DNA of 58,975 bases. Source: CAZUVM01 sp964623885. Lineage in GTDB: Bacteria; Verrucomicrobiota; Verrucomicrobiia; Limisphaerales; UBA8199. Numbering within the stretch: the stretch's first letter is position 1; each line of letters begins with the position of its first letter. Both the position numbers and the translations under genes were made by a program. Location of the stretch: positions 1-58,975 of the forward strand of contig CAZUVM010000176.1 of NCBI GenBank assembly GCA_964623885.1. Direction: 5' to 3'. The notes beneath the pieces are model-generated. The model was not told where the DNA came from and searched no databases. It saw only the letters and a list, made by a program, of their open reading frames with translations. Positions 1 through 8,121 of this stretch are shown here, piece by piece.

Positions 1-1
1 A

Positions 2-103
2 GGAACGCCGGCTTTAGCCGGCAGCAAGCCATAAACGTCGATATTCGTCGATTCCTGGCCACAACCCCGGTCGGACGTTCCTGCCGGCTAAAGCCGGCGT
101 TCC
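2..103. repeat. REP-like inverted repeat pair
   Basis: Two 23-nt arms (2-24 and 81-103) are exact reverse complements separated by 56 nt. Each arm also contains a small palindrome, GCCGGC-TTTA-GCCGGC, so it can fold alone. This resembles the short palindromic elements scattered between genes in Verrucomicrobiota. No gene is visible in 1-467 apart from this and the adjacent dispersed repeat. Confidence 0.75.
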
Positions 104-146
104 GACCGCCTGAAGATCGTTCGCAGCTCGCGAGCAATTCCAACTG

Positions 147-320
147 TTGCAGTACAGAGAAACGCAGAGAAAATCAGGCATAAAAGGGCACGGAAAAGCA
201 CACAGAGAACCAGTTAAACCGCGAATGGATGCGAATGAACGGGAATTTCTTTATGGGCGTCCAATTGAATTCATTCGAGGAAAAGAACAAGAACGAGGAC
301 GAGGAGGAGGAGAGTCTAGG
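147..320 (+). repeat. Dispersed repeat, copy A (diverged)
   Basis: This noncoding stretch reads GAGAAACGCAGAGAA, then a GAATGGATGCGAATGAACG block, an AATT-rich block (CCAATTGAATTCATT) and a polypurine GAGGACGAGGA tail. The same blocks in the same order occur on the minus strand at 56999-57280, and their second half recurs at 1371-1465 and 1614-1720. Open frames inside it are low-complexity and not believable as genes. Confidence 0.7.
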
Positions 321-467
321 GCTTATTTGTGGATGAAGGGGTAATACACTCTATTGTCCGGCGTGGCAGAGGCTTGTAGCGTCAGCGAAATCGCATGACA
401 GCAGGAGCAGCGGTCGTCTCTTCTCGCGGGCGAGGATAACTGAAAAAACGGGTAAATTTGGATCCAC

Positions 468-1298
468 ATGGCTATGACGTGCAACACCCTGAATACGTAT
501 TTGTTTCTGCTGCGAAACTTTCGCAATGGCGCCGCGATGATCCAAAACCTGCGATGCGGCGGATATTTAAGCCAAGGACCTGTTATCGATCGATTGGTAC
601 TCCGGGACGGCCGAACTATTATGCATCCGCCGAACCGAGGCGGGCTGATCCCGGTGATGCTGGAGATGTGGCGCGAAAACGTCTACCGCGTGGGCGAGTT
701 TTACCGGCCGAAGCCCGGCGACGTGGTCGTCGACGTGGGAGCGCATATCGGGTTGTTCACCTTGCGTATCCTTAAGGAGGAGCCGCGGTGCCGAGTTGTT
801 GCGCTTGAACCGTCGCCGGAAAACTTTTCGTGCCTGAACCAGAATCTGGCGCTGCTGGGGCCGGACGCGCAGGTGGAACTTCATCAATTGGGGATTGGTG
901 GGGAATTCGGCAGGATCAAAATGCAGGAGATTCCTACGAACCGCTCGACCGATGCCCGGGTCGTATCGGCAGAGCAGAACGATCCGAATTCTGTCGGCGT
1001 CGTTCCTTTGAGCCACCTTTTTGAACTGGCGCGGGCCGAAACCATTAGTCTTTTAAAGATGGATGCGGAAGGTGCGGAGCACGCTGCGTTTTCGACCGCT
1101 GCGGCGGAAGTTTTTCCGCGCATCGAACGCATTGTCATGGAGTACCATGACAATTATGTGCCGGGCACGGTAGCTCTGCTGCGCGACCGGCTTTCGGCAA
1201 CGCACGAAGTAACGGTGCTGCCGGACCCGGGACAATTGCACGGTCGACTTTTTGCCTTTCGGCACGATTTGAAAGTTGCAAACGTTTCGCCGCGATAA
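468..1298 (+). CDS. FkbM-family SAM-dependent methyltransferase
   Basis: A 276-aa protein with a Rossmann-type methyltransferase core. The SAM-binding motif VVDVGAHIGLFTL lies at about residues 87-99, the acidic loop VVALEPSPENF follows at about 110-120, and the FkbM hallmark LLKMDAEGAE is near residue 195. FkbM enzymes usually O-methylate sugars or small-molecule hydroxyls; the substrate cannot be read here. There is no signal peptide, so it should be cytoplasmic. The gene stands alone, with repeats on both sides and no glycosyltransferase neighbours. ATG at 474 is an alternative start six bases downstream. Confidence 0.85.
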   Translation: MAMTCNTLNTYLFLLRNFRNGAAMIQNLRCGGYLSQGPVIDRLVLRDGRTIMHPPNRGGLIPVMLEMWRENVYRVGEFYRPKPGDVVVDVGAHIGLFTLRILKEEPRCRVVALEPSPENFSCLNQNLALLGPDAQVELHQLGIGGEFGRIKMQEIPTNRSTDARVVSAEQNDPNSVGVVPLSHLFELARAETISLLKMDAEGAEHAAFSTAAAEVFPRIERIVMEYHDNYVPGTVALLRDRLSATHEVTVLPDPGQLHGRLFAFRHDLKVANVSPR

Positions 1299-1370
1299 CC
1301 AAAGGGCGGCGTCTAAGGCGGAGCAATTCAGTTTACCCACGCGAAATGGGGCTTGGCCATAATCACCTAA

Positions 1371-1465
1371 CCACAAAGAACGCAGAGAGCGCAAAACCGC
1401 AACCGAAGGGGAGACCAATTGAGTCCATTGGAGGAAGAGGACGAGGACGAGAGTTTGCGCAGGCC
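1371..1465 (+). repeat. Dispersed repeat, copy B
   Basis: It begins AACCACAAAGAACGCAGAGA, continues through ACCAATTGAGTCCATTGG and ends in the GAGGACGAGGACGAGAG polypurine tract. It closely matches copy C at 1614-1720 and the reverse complement of 56999-57130. Apart from repeats and the leader hairpins, nothing else is seen in the 720-nt gap between the methyltransferase and the efflux operon. Confidence 0.75.
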
Positions 1466-1613
1466 GAGGAAACTTTCATGGATAGTGGTACAGCGCGGCA
1501 CAGCCGCAACCGAAGGTACTCACTCATTGAGAATTGAGGATTGAACATCTTTTATTTGGCATTGAAGCAACCTGCGAAAGGCTTAGGGATTGCTGTGCGA
1601 TCGCCATAATGAT

Positions 1614-1720
1614 TTAACCACAAAGAACTCAGAGAGCGCAGAGCCGCCATCGAAAGGGAGGCCAATTGGATTCATTGGAGGACGAGGACGAGAAGGAGGA
1701 CGGGGCGCAGTTTCCGCACA
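1614..1720 (+). repeat. Dispersed repeat, copy C
   Basis: This is a second full-strength copy of the family, in the same orientation as copy B about 150 nt away. It contains AACCACAAAGAACTCAGAGA, GGCCAATTGGATTCATTGG and the GAGGACGAGGACGAGAAG tract. The two copies differ by scattered substitutions, so this is not a recent local duplication. Confidence 0.75.
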
Positions 1721-1929
1721 GGCACCATTCCGACCGCTGCGAGCGGGGACCGCTCGCGCTCCGTCAGCATTTTCCAAACACACTCTAAGTTCGGGTTAGT
1801 GGGTTACCACGGTTGGTAAGCAGGTTATCTGTTCAAGGATCTGGCGGCGCAACAGAGCGGACAAGACCTGCATTTTTGCGGGCTGTCGCCGCTTTGGCAC
1901 AGAGGTAGCTCAGGGGAGGAATCCTGCAC

Positions 1930-2025
1930 GGGCGCTCACACCATCTGCGCCGGTTTTCACCAAGCGGATGGTGCCCGTTGGCTCGTCTTCCACACGAGCG
2001 ACCCGTGAAGACACGCGATGTGTCT
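1930..2025 (+). promoter_or_regulatory. Structured leader of the metal-efflux operon
   Basis: Three consecutive hairpins can be drawn. The first pairs 1939-1948 with 1964-1973 (10 bp, one G-U), extended by GGGC/GCCC outside it. The second pairs 1981-1985 with 1995-1999. The third pairs AGACAC (2009-2014) with GTGTCT (2020-2025) and places the ATG at 2018 in its loop and stem. It does not match a riboswitch class I can name. Translational control is an inference. Confidence 0.3.
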
Positions 2026-3349
2026 CCGACTAAAACTCAGATTGTGGAGCCGGTTCGCGCCGGTGTGCCTGCTGTTTGTCGCCGCGCAAAGACTTGAAGC
2101 TGCGCCGGCGACCAATGCGCTTGCCACGCTGGATTTGCAGCACCTGAACCTGGCCTCGGCGCAGGAATTTGCCTTTGAATGCAATTGGGATTTGCTCGCG
2201 GCAGTAGCGGGCGTGGATGCAGCGAGCGCGCAGAGAATTGTCGCGAAACAGTTTCCCAACCCGACATTTACCATGTCGACGGCTTTCATCAGCGTCGACA
2301 ATCATCCGAATTCAACGCCGGCCGGGAATGGTTTGTGGGATCGCAGTTACGACACCATTTTTGCCATTAATCAGCTTTTCGAGATCGGCGGCAAACGCAA
2401 GAATCGACGGCAATCAGCGGAGGCCGGCCTGGAGAGCGCGCGGGCGCAATTGCTGGATACTCGCCGCACGCTGGATCTCGGCGTAGCCAAAGCGTACATC
2501 GCCGCCGAGTTGGCGGAGGAGAACGCGCGCGTGTTGCTGGAATCTGCGGCGACACTGCGCGAAGAAGCGCGTTTGGCGGCGCTGCGGCTTCAGTCCGGTG
2601 AAATCTCAAGCGCCGACAGGAATCAGATCGAGATCACCGCCGAACGTTTTGAATCGGACGCCGAAGCGGCCAAAACCGCAGCAGCCCAGGCTCGAGTTGC
2701 CCTGGAAGTGCTGCTCGGGTTGCCGCATCCGAATGCGGACTGCAGCCTTTCCGACAAGTTGGAGCAATTAATTGCGCTGGCCGGCCAACCGCGCACGAGC
2801 GCCACGGGCGAGTTGCGAGCAGATGTCGTGGCGGCTCAAACTGCCTGGGAGAAAGCCGAGGCCGATTGGCGCCTGCAGAAAAGCAACCGTATCCCAGACC
2901 CGACCGTATCCGGCCAATACGAACACAACCCGCCTGACTTCCCCAACACGGTCGGCTTCGGGTTAAGTCTGCCCCTGCCGCTTTGGAATCGGAACCGGGG
3001 CAATATTCTGGCCGCCGACGCCGCGCGAGAGCAGGCCCGACTGGCGTACGAAAAAGCCAAAGCGCAGGCGCAAGCGGACATCGCCACGGCTGTTTTGGGG
3101 TATGAGAACGCGGCGCGCCGATGGGAACGTTACCGCGATGATATCCGGCCAAAATCGGACCAGGTGCGCAAAACCAAAGCGTACGCGTACCAAAAAGGCG
3201 CGGCTTCGTTGCTCGATATGCTGGTTGCGGAGCGCGATGACAACGACGTGCGCATGGCCGCGCTGCAAGCGGCGAGCGACATGGCAAACTCGCTGGCGTC
3301 GCTCCAAGCGGCCAGCCAGGAGATCAAACCTGCGGAGGTGAAGAAATGA
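2018..3349 (+). CDS. TolC/CzcC-type outer-membrane efflux protein
   Basis: A 443-aa outer-membrane factor that would form the exit duct of the tripartite RND pump encoded next. The N terminus is basic and hydrophobic (about residues 4-28), consistent with a signal peptide ending near LEAAPA. The rest shows the two alternating alpha-helical, Ala/Glu-rich repeats of this family, including the conserved tract GFGLSLPLPLWNRNRG at about residue 310. The stop overlaps the adaptor start (ATGA, 3346-3349), implying translational coupling. The start codon sits inside a predicted hairpin. CzcC/CusC type is inferred from the neighbours. Confidence 0.9.
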   Translation: MCLRLKLRLWSRFAPVCLLFVAAQRLEAAPATNALATLDLQHLNLASAQEFAFECNWDLLAAVAGVDAASAQRIVAKQFPNPTFTMSTAFISVDNHPNSTPAGNGLWDRSYDTIFAINQLFEIGGKRKNRRQSAEAGLESARAQLLDTRRTLDLGVAKAYIAAELAEENARVLLESAATLREEARLAALRLQSGEISSADRNQIEITAERFESDAEAAKTAAAQARVALEVLLGLPHPNADCSLSDKLEQLIALAGQPRTSATGELRADVVAAQTAWEKAEADWRLQKSNRIPDPTVSGQYEHNPPDFPNTVGFGLSLPLPLWNRNRGNILAADAAREQARLAYEKAKAQAQADIATAVLGYENAARRWERYRDDIRPKSDQVRKTKAYAYQKGAASLLDMLVAERDDNDVRMAALQAASDMANSLASLQAASQEIKPAEVKK

Positions 3350-4620
3350 GGATTATACGGCGCGTCATGAATAAAGACGGATCGGACAGCGAGACGCTGT
3401 CAAAACCCGCAGGCGAGGACGCCCGCGCTCGCGGAACGCTGGCAACGACAGGTCTTCAGGCGAACTCTCGAGCGCTGCAGTTCATCCGAGTGTTATGTCT
3501 TGCCGCGACATCGCTTTTGCTTGGGTGCCATCCGGAGAACAAGGAAGCAGCCGTATCCGAACCCAAGGTAACGGGTGATTCCATTGTTATGGCAGCGAAC
3601 TCACCCCAACTAGCAGCATTGACAGTTGAGCCTGTCGGAACACCACAGGCGGCATTTGTGCCGTTGACGGGCCGGTTGGTTTGGGATGACGACCAAACTG
3701 TGCGCGTCTTCACGCCATTCGCAGGCATCGTCCGCACGCTTTTTGTCGACATCAATCAACCGGTAACCAAAGGGGCGTCGCTGGCGGAAATTCAATCAGG
3801 CGATTTTGGCCAGGCCCAGGCGGATGCGGCCAAGGCGGTGAGCGCATTCCACCTTGCGGAACGCAACCTCGCCCGCGTCAAAGATCTGGTGGAACACGGC
3901 GCCGCCCCGCGGAAGGATCTGGAATCAGCACAAGCCGATTTCGAGAACGCGCAGGCGGAAAAGGAGCGTGCTGAGACACGGCTTGCTATCTATGGATCGA
4001 GCACCAAGGCGGTGGATCAGGTATTTCAACTTCCCAGCCCGTTGGAGGGCATACTGGTCGAGCGCAACGTAACGCCAGGGCAGGAGGTCCGTCCCGACCA
4101 GATGCTGGCCAACGTGCAGCAATTCACGCAGCCACTCTTTACCGTAACGGACCCCAACCGGTTATGGGTTTGGCTGGACGTTACCGAAATGCAATTGCCG
4201 CTCGTGCATAAAAACCAGGAATTAGTCATCCGCTCGAAGGCGTTCCCGGACCAGGTCTTCAAAGGCAAGCTCGACCTTATCGGCGATTCGCTGGACCCCA
4301 CCACGAGAACTGTCCGCGCGCGCGGGACCGTGGAGAACCCGGACAAAGTGCTCAAAGCGGAGTTGTACGTGACTGTGGAAATCCCGGATGCGGTGCCGAT
4401 GAGTCTGCAAGTGCCGTCCAAGGCATTGTTTCTAAGGGACAACAAATACTACGTGTTCATTGAGATTGGAGCAGGACAATTTCAACGTCAGGAAGTGAAC
4501 GTGGGCCGGGAACGCGAAGGCAAGGTCGAGGTGCTGGAGGGCCTGAAACCGGCACAGCGACTGGTGACGGAAGGCTGCCTGTTACTACAGTCGGTCATGG
4601 ATAACGCGCCTAAGACATGA
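3346..4620 (+). CDS. RND periplasmic adaptor lipoprotein (CusB/CzcB type)
   Basis: A 424-aa membrane-fusion protein linking the inner-membrane pump to the outer-membrane duct. A lipobox LLLGC at residues 57-61 predicts lipidation at Cys61. The barrel-sandwich halves lie around residues 120-150 and 220-260, separated by a coiled-coil hairpin, followed by beta-barrel and membrane-proximal domains. It overlaps both neighbours by 4 nt. Oddly, about 45 residues precede the lipoprotein signal, and part of this extension (3408-3427) is a REP-like palindrome also found at 9101-9120. ATG 3367 is an alternative start but still lies upstream of the repeat. Confidence 0.88.
   Translation: MRIIRRVMNKDGSDSETLSKPAGEDARARGTLATTGLQANSRALQFIRVLCLAATSLLLGCHPENKEAAVSEPKVTGDSIVMAANSPQLAALTVEPVGTPQAAFVPLTGRLVWDDDQTVRVFTPFAGIVRTLFVDINQPVTKGASLAEIQSGDFGQAQADAAKAVSAFHLAERNLARVKDLVEHGAAPRKDLESAQADFENAQAEKERAETRLAIYGSSTKAVDQVFQLPSPLEGILVERNVTPGQEVRPDQMLANVQQFTQPLFTVTDPNRLWVWLDVTEMQLPLVHKNQELVIRSKAFPDQVFKGKLDLIGDSLDPTTRTVRARGTVENPDKVLKAELYVTVEIPDAVPMSLQVPSKALFLRDNKYYVFIEIGAGQFQRQEVNVGREREGKVEVLEGLKPAQRLVTEGCLLLQSVMDNAPKT
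3408..3427. repeat. REP-like palindrome inside a coding region
   Basis: This 20-nt segment matches 9101-9120 at 19 of 20 positions and carries the same GGCG...CGCC hairpin core. Here it lies in frame within the unusual N-terminal extension of the adaptor gene, upstream of the lipobox; the other copy is intergenic. Confidence 0.6.
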
Positions 4621-7600
4621 TCGGCCGTATCACCGCTTATACACTGCGGCACCGGGCGATCGTTCTGGCCGTGCTGATGCTGTTCCTGTTCGCGGGAATC
4701 AACGCCTTTCAGCGATTGCCGGTCGAGGCGTTTCCGGACGTTTCGAACTTATCGGTGCAGGTGATTACGCTTTTCCCCGGGCATGCCGCCGAGGAGGTCG
4801 AGCGGTTGGTGACGATCCCGATCGAGAACCAGATGAACAGCGTGCCGAAATTAGTCGCGCTGCGCTCGATTAGCCTGTTCGGGTTGTCACAAGTCACCTT
4901 GGTATTCGAAGACGATGCGCAGGCGGATTATGTTCGCAACCAGGTTTTCCAATACCTTTCGAATGTAAGCTTGCCGACTGGGGCCCAGGCCAGTTTGTCG
5001 CCGAACGCGACGCCGATTGGAGAAATCTACCGTTACACACTTAAAGCGCCGCGGGGCTTTTCGGCAGTAGAACTCAGAGCGTTGGAAGACTGGGTCGTGG
5101 AACGCAAACTGCGAACGGTGCGGGGCGTGGTGGATGTCGTAGGGTTCGGCGGGCCGACCAAGCAATATCAGGTGCAGGTTGATCCACTGAAGCTCAAATC
5201 TTACAACCTTTCATTACAGCAAGTGTTCACGGCGCTCGCGAACGGCAACCGCAACGCCGGCGGCTCGTATGTTGAGCACGGGTCGGAAATGTATGTCGTG
5301 CGCGGCCTGGGATTCGTCCGCGGCCCTGAGGATATCGGGGCCATCGCCGTGGACAGCCGGAATGGAACACCGATCCGGATCAGCGATATCGGCACCGTGA
5401 CGATCGGCAACGCGGTTCGCCTGGGCCGGGTCGGGATGCTGTTCAAGACGCCAAACGGAATCAGCGATGACGATGACGCGGTGCAAGGGATAGTGATTAT
5501 GCGCCGGGGCGAGAACCCACGCGAAGTGCTGAATGGCATCCACGCGATGGTCAATGAGATCAACGCCCATCACCTGCCGCCGGGTATTCGCATGATCCCT
5601 CACTACGACCGCACGGGGCTGACCAACCGGACCTTGCACACGGTGCGCAAAAACATGCTGGAGGGAATCGGACTCGTCGTCCTGGTGCTGATATTATTTC
5701 TTGGGCTCGGGAATTACCGCACAGCCTTAGTCGTGGCGCTGGCTGTCCCCGTCTCGCTGCTTGGGGCCTACCTGTTGTTGGATTTGCGCGGCATCCCGGC
5801 CAACCTCATCTCGATGGGCGCGATTGATTTCGGCATCATCGTGGACTCAGCAGTCGTTATCGCCGAAAACCTCATCCGGATACTACACGAACGCCGGCCC
5901 TTGCCGCTGCCCACAGCCATTATCGAGTCCGTTCGCGAGATGGGAAGGCCGATCCTTTTCTCAAAGGCAATCCTGCTGACAGCCTTCATCCCCGTTTACA
6001 CCTTGCAGCGCGTCGAGGGGCGCATCTTCCGGCCGATGGCGCTGACGCTCACGTACGCACTCATTACCGGAACCATCTTCGCGGTGCTCGTCGTACCGGC
6101 GCTAATCAGCTTTGCCCTGAAGCGTCGACCTCAGGAAGACGAATCCTGGATTGTTCGCAAGTTAATCCAGTATTACCGCCCGACCCTGGATTTTGCGCTC
6201 CGCCGGCGCTTTGTGATCTTCTGTCTGACGGGCTTGCTGCTGGCCAGCGGCGTGGCGGCCTATTGCCTCATCGGTTCCGAATTCCTGCCCAAACTGGACG
6301 AAGGCGCGCTTTGGGTACGGATCTTCATGCCCAAATCGATCTCGCCATCAGAAGCGGACAAGATTGTTTCCAACGTGCGACACCGGCTGGCCTCGTTCCC
6401 GGAATGCGAAAACGTGCTCAGCCAGCTTGGGCGCCCGGATGACGGCACGGACATCAATGGCTTCGATGTTTGTGAATTTAACGTGAACTTGAAGCCACGC
6501 TCGGAGTGGAAAACCGCCTCCACGCGTGAAGCGCTGGTGGACACCATGGCCAAAAACCTGGCCGAGATCCCAGGAATCGACACTCAATTCAGCCAATACA
6601 TCGAGGACAACGTAAATGAGGCGGTCTCGGGCATAAAAAGCGAGCTGGCGATTAAGTTGTTTGGCGAGGACGCGGAGAAGCTGCAGGAGTACGCGGACAA
6701 GATTGCCGATGCTATCAGTACCGTGCCCGGGGCCAAAGACGTTGGGACGGATCGCTTCACTGGCCAGCCGCAGATTCAAATCACGGTGGACCGAGCGGCT
6801 ATTGCACGGTACGGAGTCAGTGTTTCTGATATACAGTCGGTGATCGAAACTGCGCTCGGCGGTTCGGTGGCCACCCAGGTGCTCGAAGGCGAACGCACGT
6901 TCGACCTGGTGGTGAAAATGGCGCCGAAAGCCGTTTCCGACCTCGATTCAATTCGCGGCATCCCGGTGTTCGGGGCCAACGGCGAGCGGCTTACCCTGGG
7001 CGCGCTAACGCGGGTAGCAGTGCGCGCCGGACTGGCCAAGATCATGCGCGAAGGCAACGAACGACGCATTGCGATCAAATTGTCGGTTCGCGGCCGGGAT
7101 CTGGGATCGCTCGTTCGCGATGCGCAGGAAAGGGCCAATGCGGCGGTGAAATTGCCTGCAGGCTACCGGACGGTTTGGACGGGCGCATTCGAGAACGAGC
7201 AACGGGCGGTTCGTCGCCTGGCGGTCGTTGTACCGGTGACGATCATGGCTATCTTCTTCCTGCTGTTCACAGCGTTTGATTCCGGCCGGTTTGCCACGCT
7301 CATTCTGCTGAACGTGCCTTTTGCGGCCGTCGGCGGGTTGCTGGCGCTGTGGATTGTGGGTTTGGATTTATCGGTTTCCGCAATGGTTGGATTCATCGCG
7401 CTGTTTGGCGTGTCGATCCAAAGCGGTGTACTCCTGGTTGAGCGCGTGCGGGAGTTGCGCCGACTGGGCAAGCCGCTTCATGAAGCGGTGATGGAGGGAT
7501 CAGTTTCGCGCGTGCGGCCGGTAATCATGACCGCATTGATGGCTGCATTGGGTTTGCTGCCGGCGGCCATCTCGACCGGCGTAGGCGCGGAAACGGCCCG

Positions 7601-7706
7601 CCCTTTTGCCGTCGTAATCATTGGTGGATTGATTACTGCCACGGTGTTGACGCTGCTGCTGCTGCCGATTCTTTATCCGACTTTTGAAATCCAAAAATCT
7701 GAGTAA
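4617..7706 (+). CDS. CusA/CzcA-family heavy-metal RND efflux pump
   Basis: A 1029-aa inner-membrane proton antiporter, the usual length for the heavy-metal efflux subclass. TM1 is at about residues 10-28, followed by a large periplasmic loop. The TM4 proton-relay signature DFGIIVDSAVVIAEN is near residue 403 and carries the two Asp and the Glu typical of metal-type pumps. A second periplasmic loop and a second six-helix set follow, with paired helices near residues 865-1020. The start overlaps the adaptor stop (ATGA, 4617-4620). The ion (Cu/Ag versus Co/Zn/Cd/Ni) cannot be told from the sequence. Confidence 0.93.
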   Translation: MIGRITAYTLRHRAIVLAVLMLFLFAGINAFQRLPVEAFPDVSNLSVQVITLFPGHAAEEVERLVTIPIENQMNSVPKLVALRSISLFGLSQVTLVFEDDAQADYVRNQVFQYLSNVSLPTGAQASLSPNATPIGEIYRYTLKAPRGFSAVELRALEDWVVERKLRTVRGVVDVVGFGGPTKQYQVQVDPLKLKSYNLSLQQVFTALANGNRNAGGSYVEHGSEMYVVRGLGFVRGPEDIGAIAVDSRNGTPIRISDIGTVTIGNAVRLGRVGMLFKTPNGISDDDDAVQGIVIMRRGENPREVLNGIHAMVNEINAHHLPPGIRMIPHYDRTGLTNRTLHTVRKNMLEGIGLVVLVLILFLGLGNYRTALVVALAVPVSLLGAYLLLDLRGIPANLISMGAIDFGIIVDSAVVIAENLIRILHERRPLPLPTAIIESVREMGRPILFSKAILLTAFIPVYTLQRVEGRIFRPMALTLTYALITGTIFAVLVVPALISFALKRRPQEDESWIVRKLIQYYRPTLDFALRRRFVIFCLTGLLLASGVAAYCLIGSEFLPKLDEGALWVRIFMPKSISPSEADKIVSNVRHRLASFPECENVLSQLGRPDDGTDINGFDVCEFNVNLKPRSEWKTASTREALVDTMAKNLAEIPGIDTQFSQYIEDNVNEAVSGIKSELAIKLFGEDAEKLQEYADKIADAISTVPGAKDVGTDRFTGQPQIQITVDRAAIARYGVSVSDIQSVIETALGGSVATQVLEGERTFDLVVKMAPKAVSDLDSIRGIPVFGANGERLTLGALTRVAVRAGLAKIMREGNERRIAIKLSVRGRDLGSLVRDAQERANAAVKLPAGYRTVWTGAFENEQRAVRRLAVVVPVTIMAIFFLLFTAFDSGRFATLILLNVPFAAVGGLLALWIVGLDLSVSAMVGFIALFGVSIQSGVLLVERVRELRRLGKPLHEAVMEGSVSRVRPVIMTALMAALGLLPAAISTGVGAETARPFAVVIIGGLITATVLTLLLLPILYPTFEIQKSE

Positions 7707-7749
7707 GATCCTTAAACTGGTCGCTCAAAAATAGTGTACCTGTGCTCCT

Positions 7750-8109
7750 ATGAAATACATTCTCGCCATCATTCCGCCGGACGTGCTGCATCGGGTCAAG
7801 GATGCGCTAATCGGCCATCACATCCACGGGTTGACGGTTTCCGAAGCACGCGGTTTTGGCCAGGAACACGATATGGCCAACCCGGAGTATCGGGAGATTC
7901 CCGGAGTCGAATTGACGCGCAAAATGCGCCTGGAAATGGTGTGCCACGACGACGAAGTCGATGGTTTGCTAAAGGCGCTCTACAAGGCAGCGCACACGGG
8001 GCACCCTGGTGATGGCAAAGTGTTCGTCCTGCCGGTGCTCGAAGCGCTGCGGCTCAAAACCGGAGAGCGAAACGACGCAGCGCTTGGGCCGGAGAGCAAA
8101 AAGCAATAA
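7750..8109 (+). CDS. PII-like signalling protein linked to metal efflux
   Basis: A 119-aa protein with the PII (GlnB-like) fold: beta start MKYILAIIPP, T-loop region after GFG (35-37), B-loop TGHPGDGKVF (83-92) with Lys90, and C-terminal RLKTGER. The residue aligned with the uridylylated Tyr51 of canonical PII is Pro51, so classical modification is unlikely. It lies 43 nt after the RND pump on the same strand. A divergent PII subgroup (PII-NG) is known to be encoded beside heavy-metal RND genes, and this fits it. Binding of nucleotide or metal and control of the pump are inferences. It ends in a shared terminator with the convergent gene. Confidence 0.85.
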   Translation: MKYILAIIPPDVLHRVKDALIGHHIHGLTVSEARGFGQEHDMANPEYREIPGVELTRKMRLEMVCHDDEVDGLLKALYKAAHTGHPGDGKVFVLPVLEALRLKTGERNDAALGPESKKQ

Positions 8110-8121
8110 AGTTATTGCTTT
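8100..8121. terminator. Bidirectional terminator overlapping two stop codons
   Basis: A perfect 10-bp inverted repeat (AAAGCAATAA / TTATTGCTTT) with a 2-nt centre lies between convergent genes. It contains the TAA stops of both the PII-like gene (8107-8109) and the opposite thioredoxin-like gene (8112-8114). The stem is AT-rich, so its strength as a terminator is uncertain. Confidence 0.5.
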
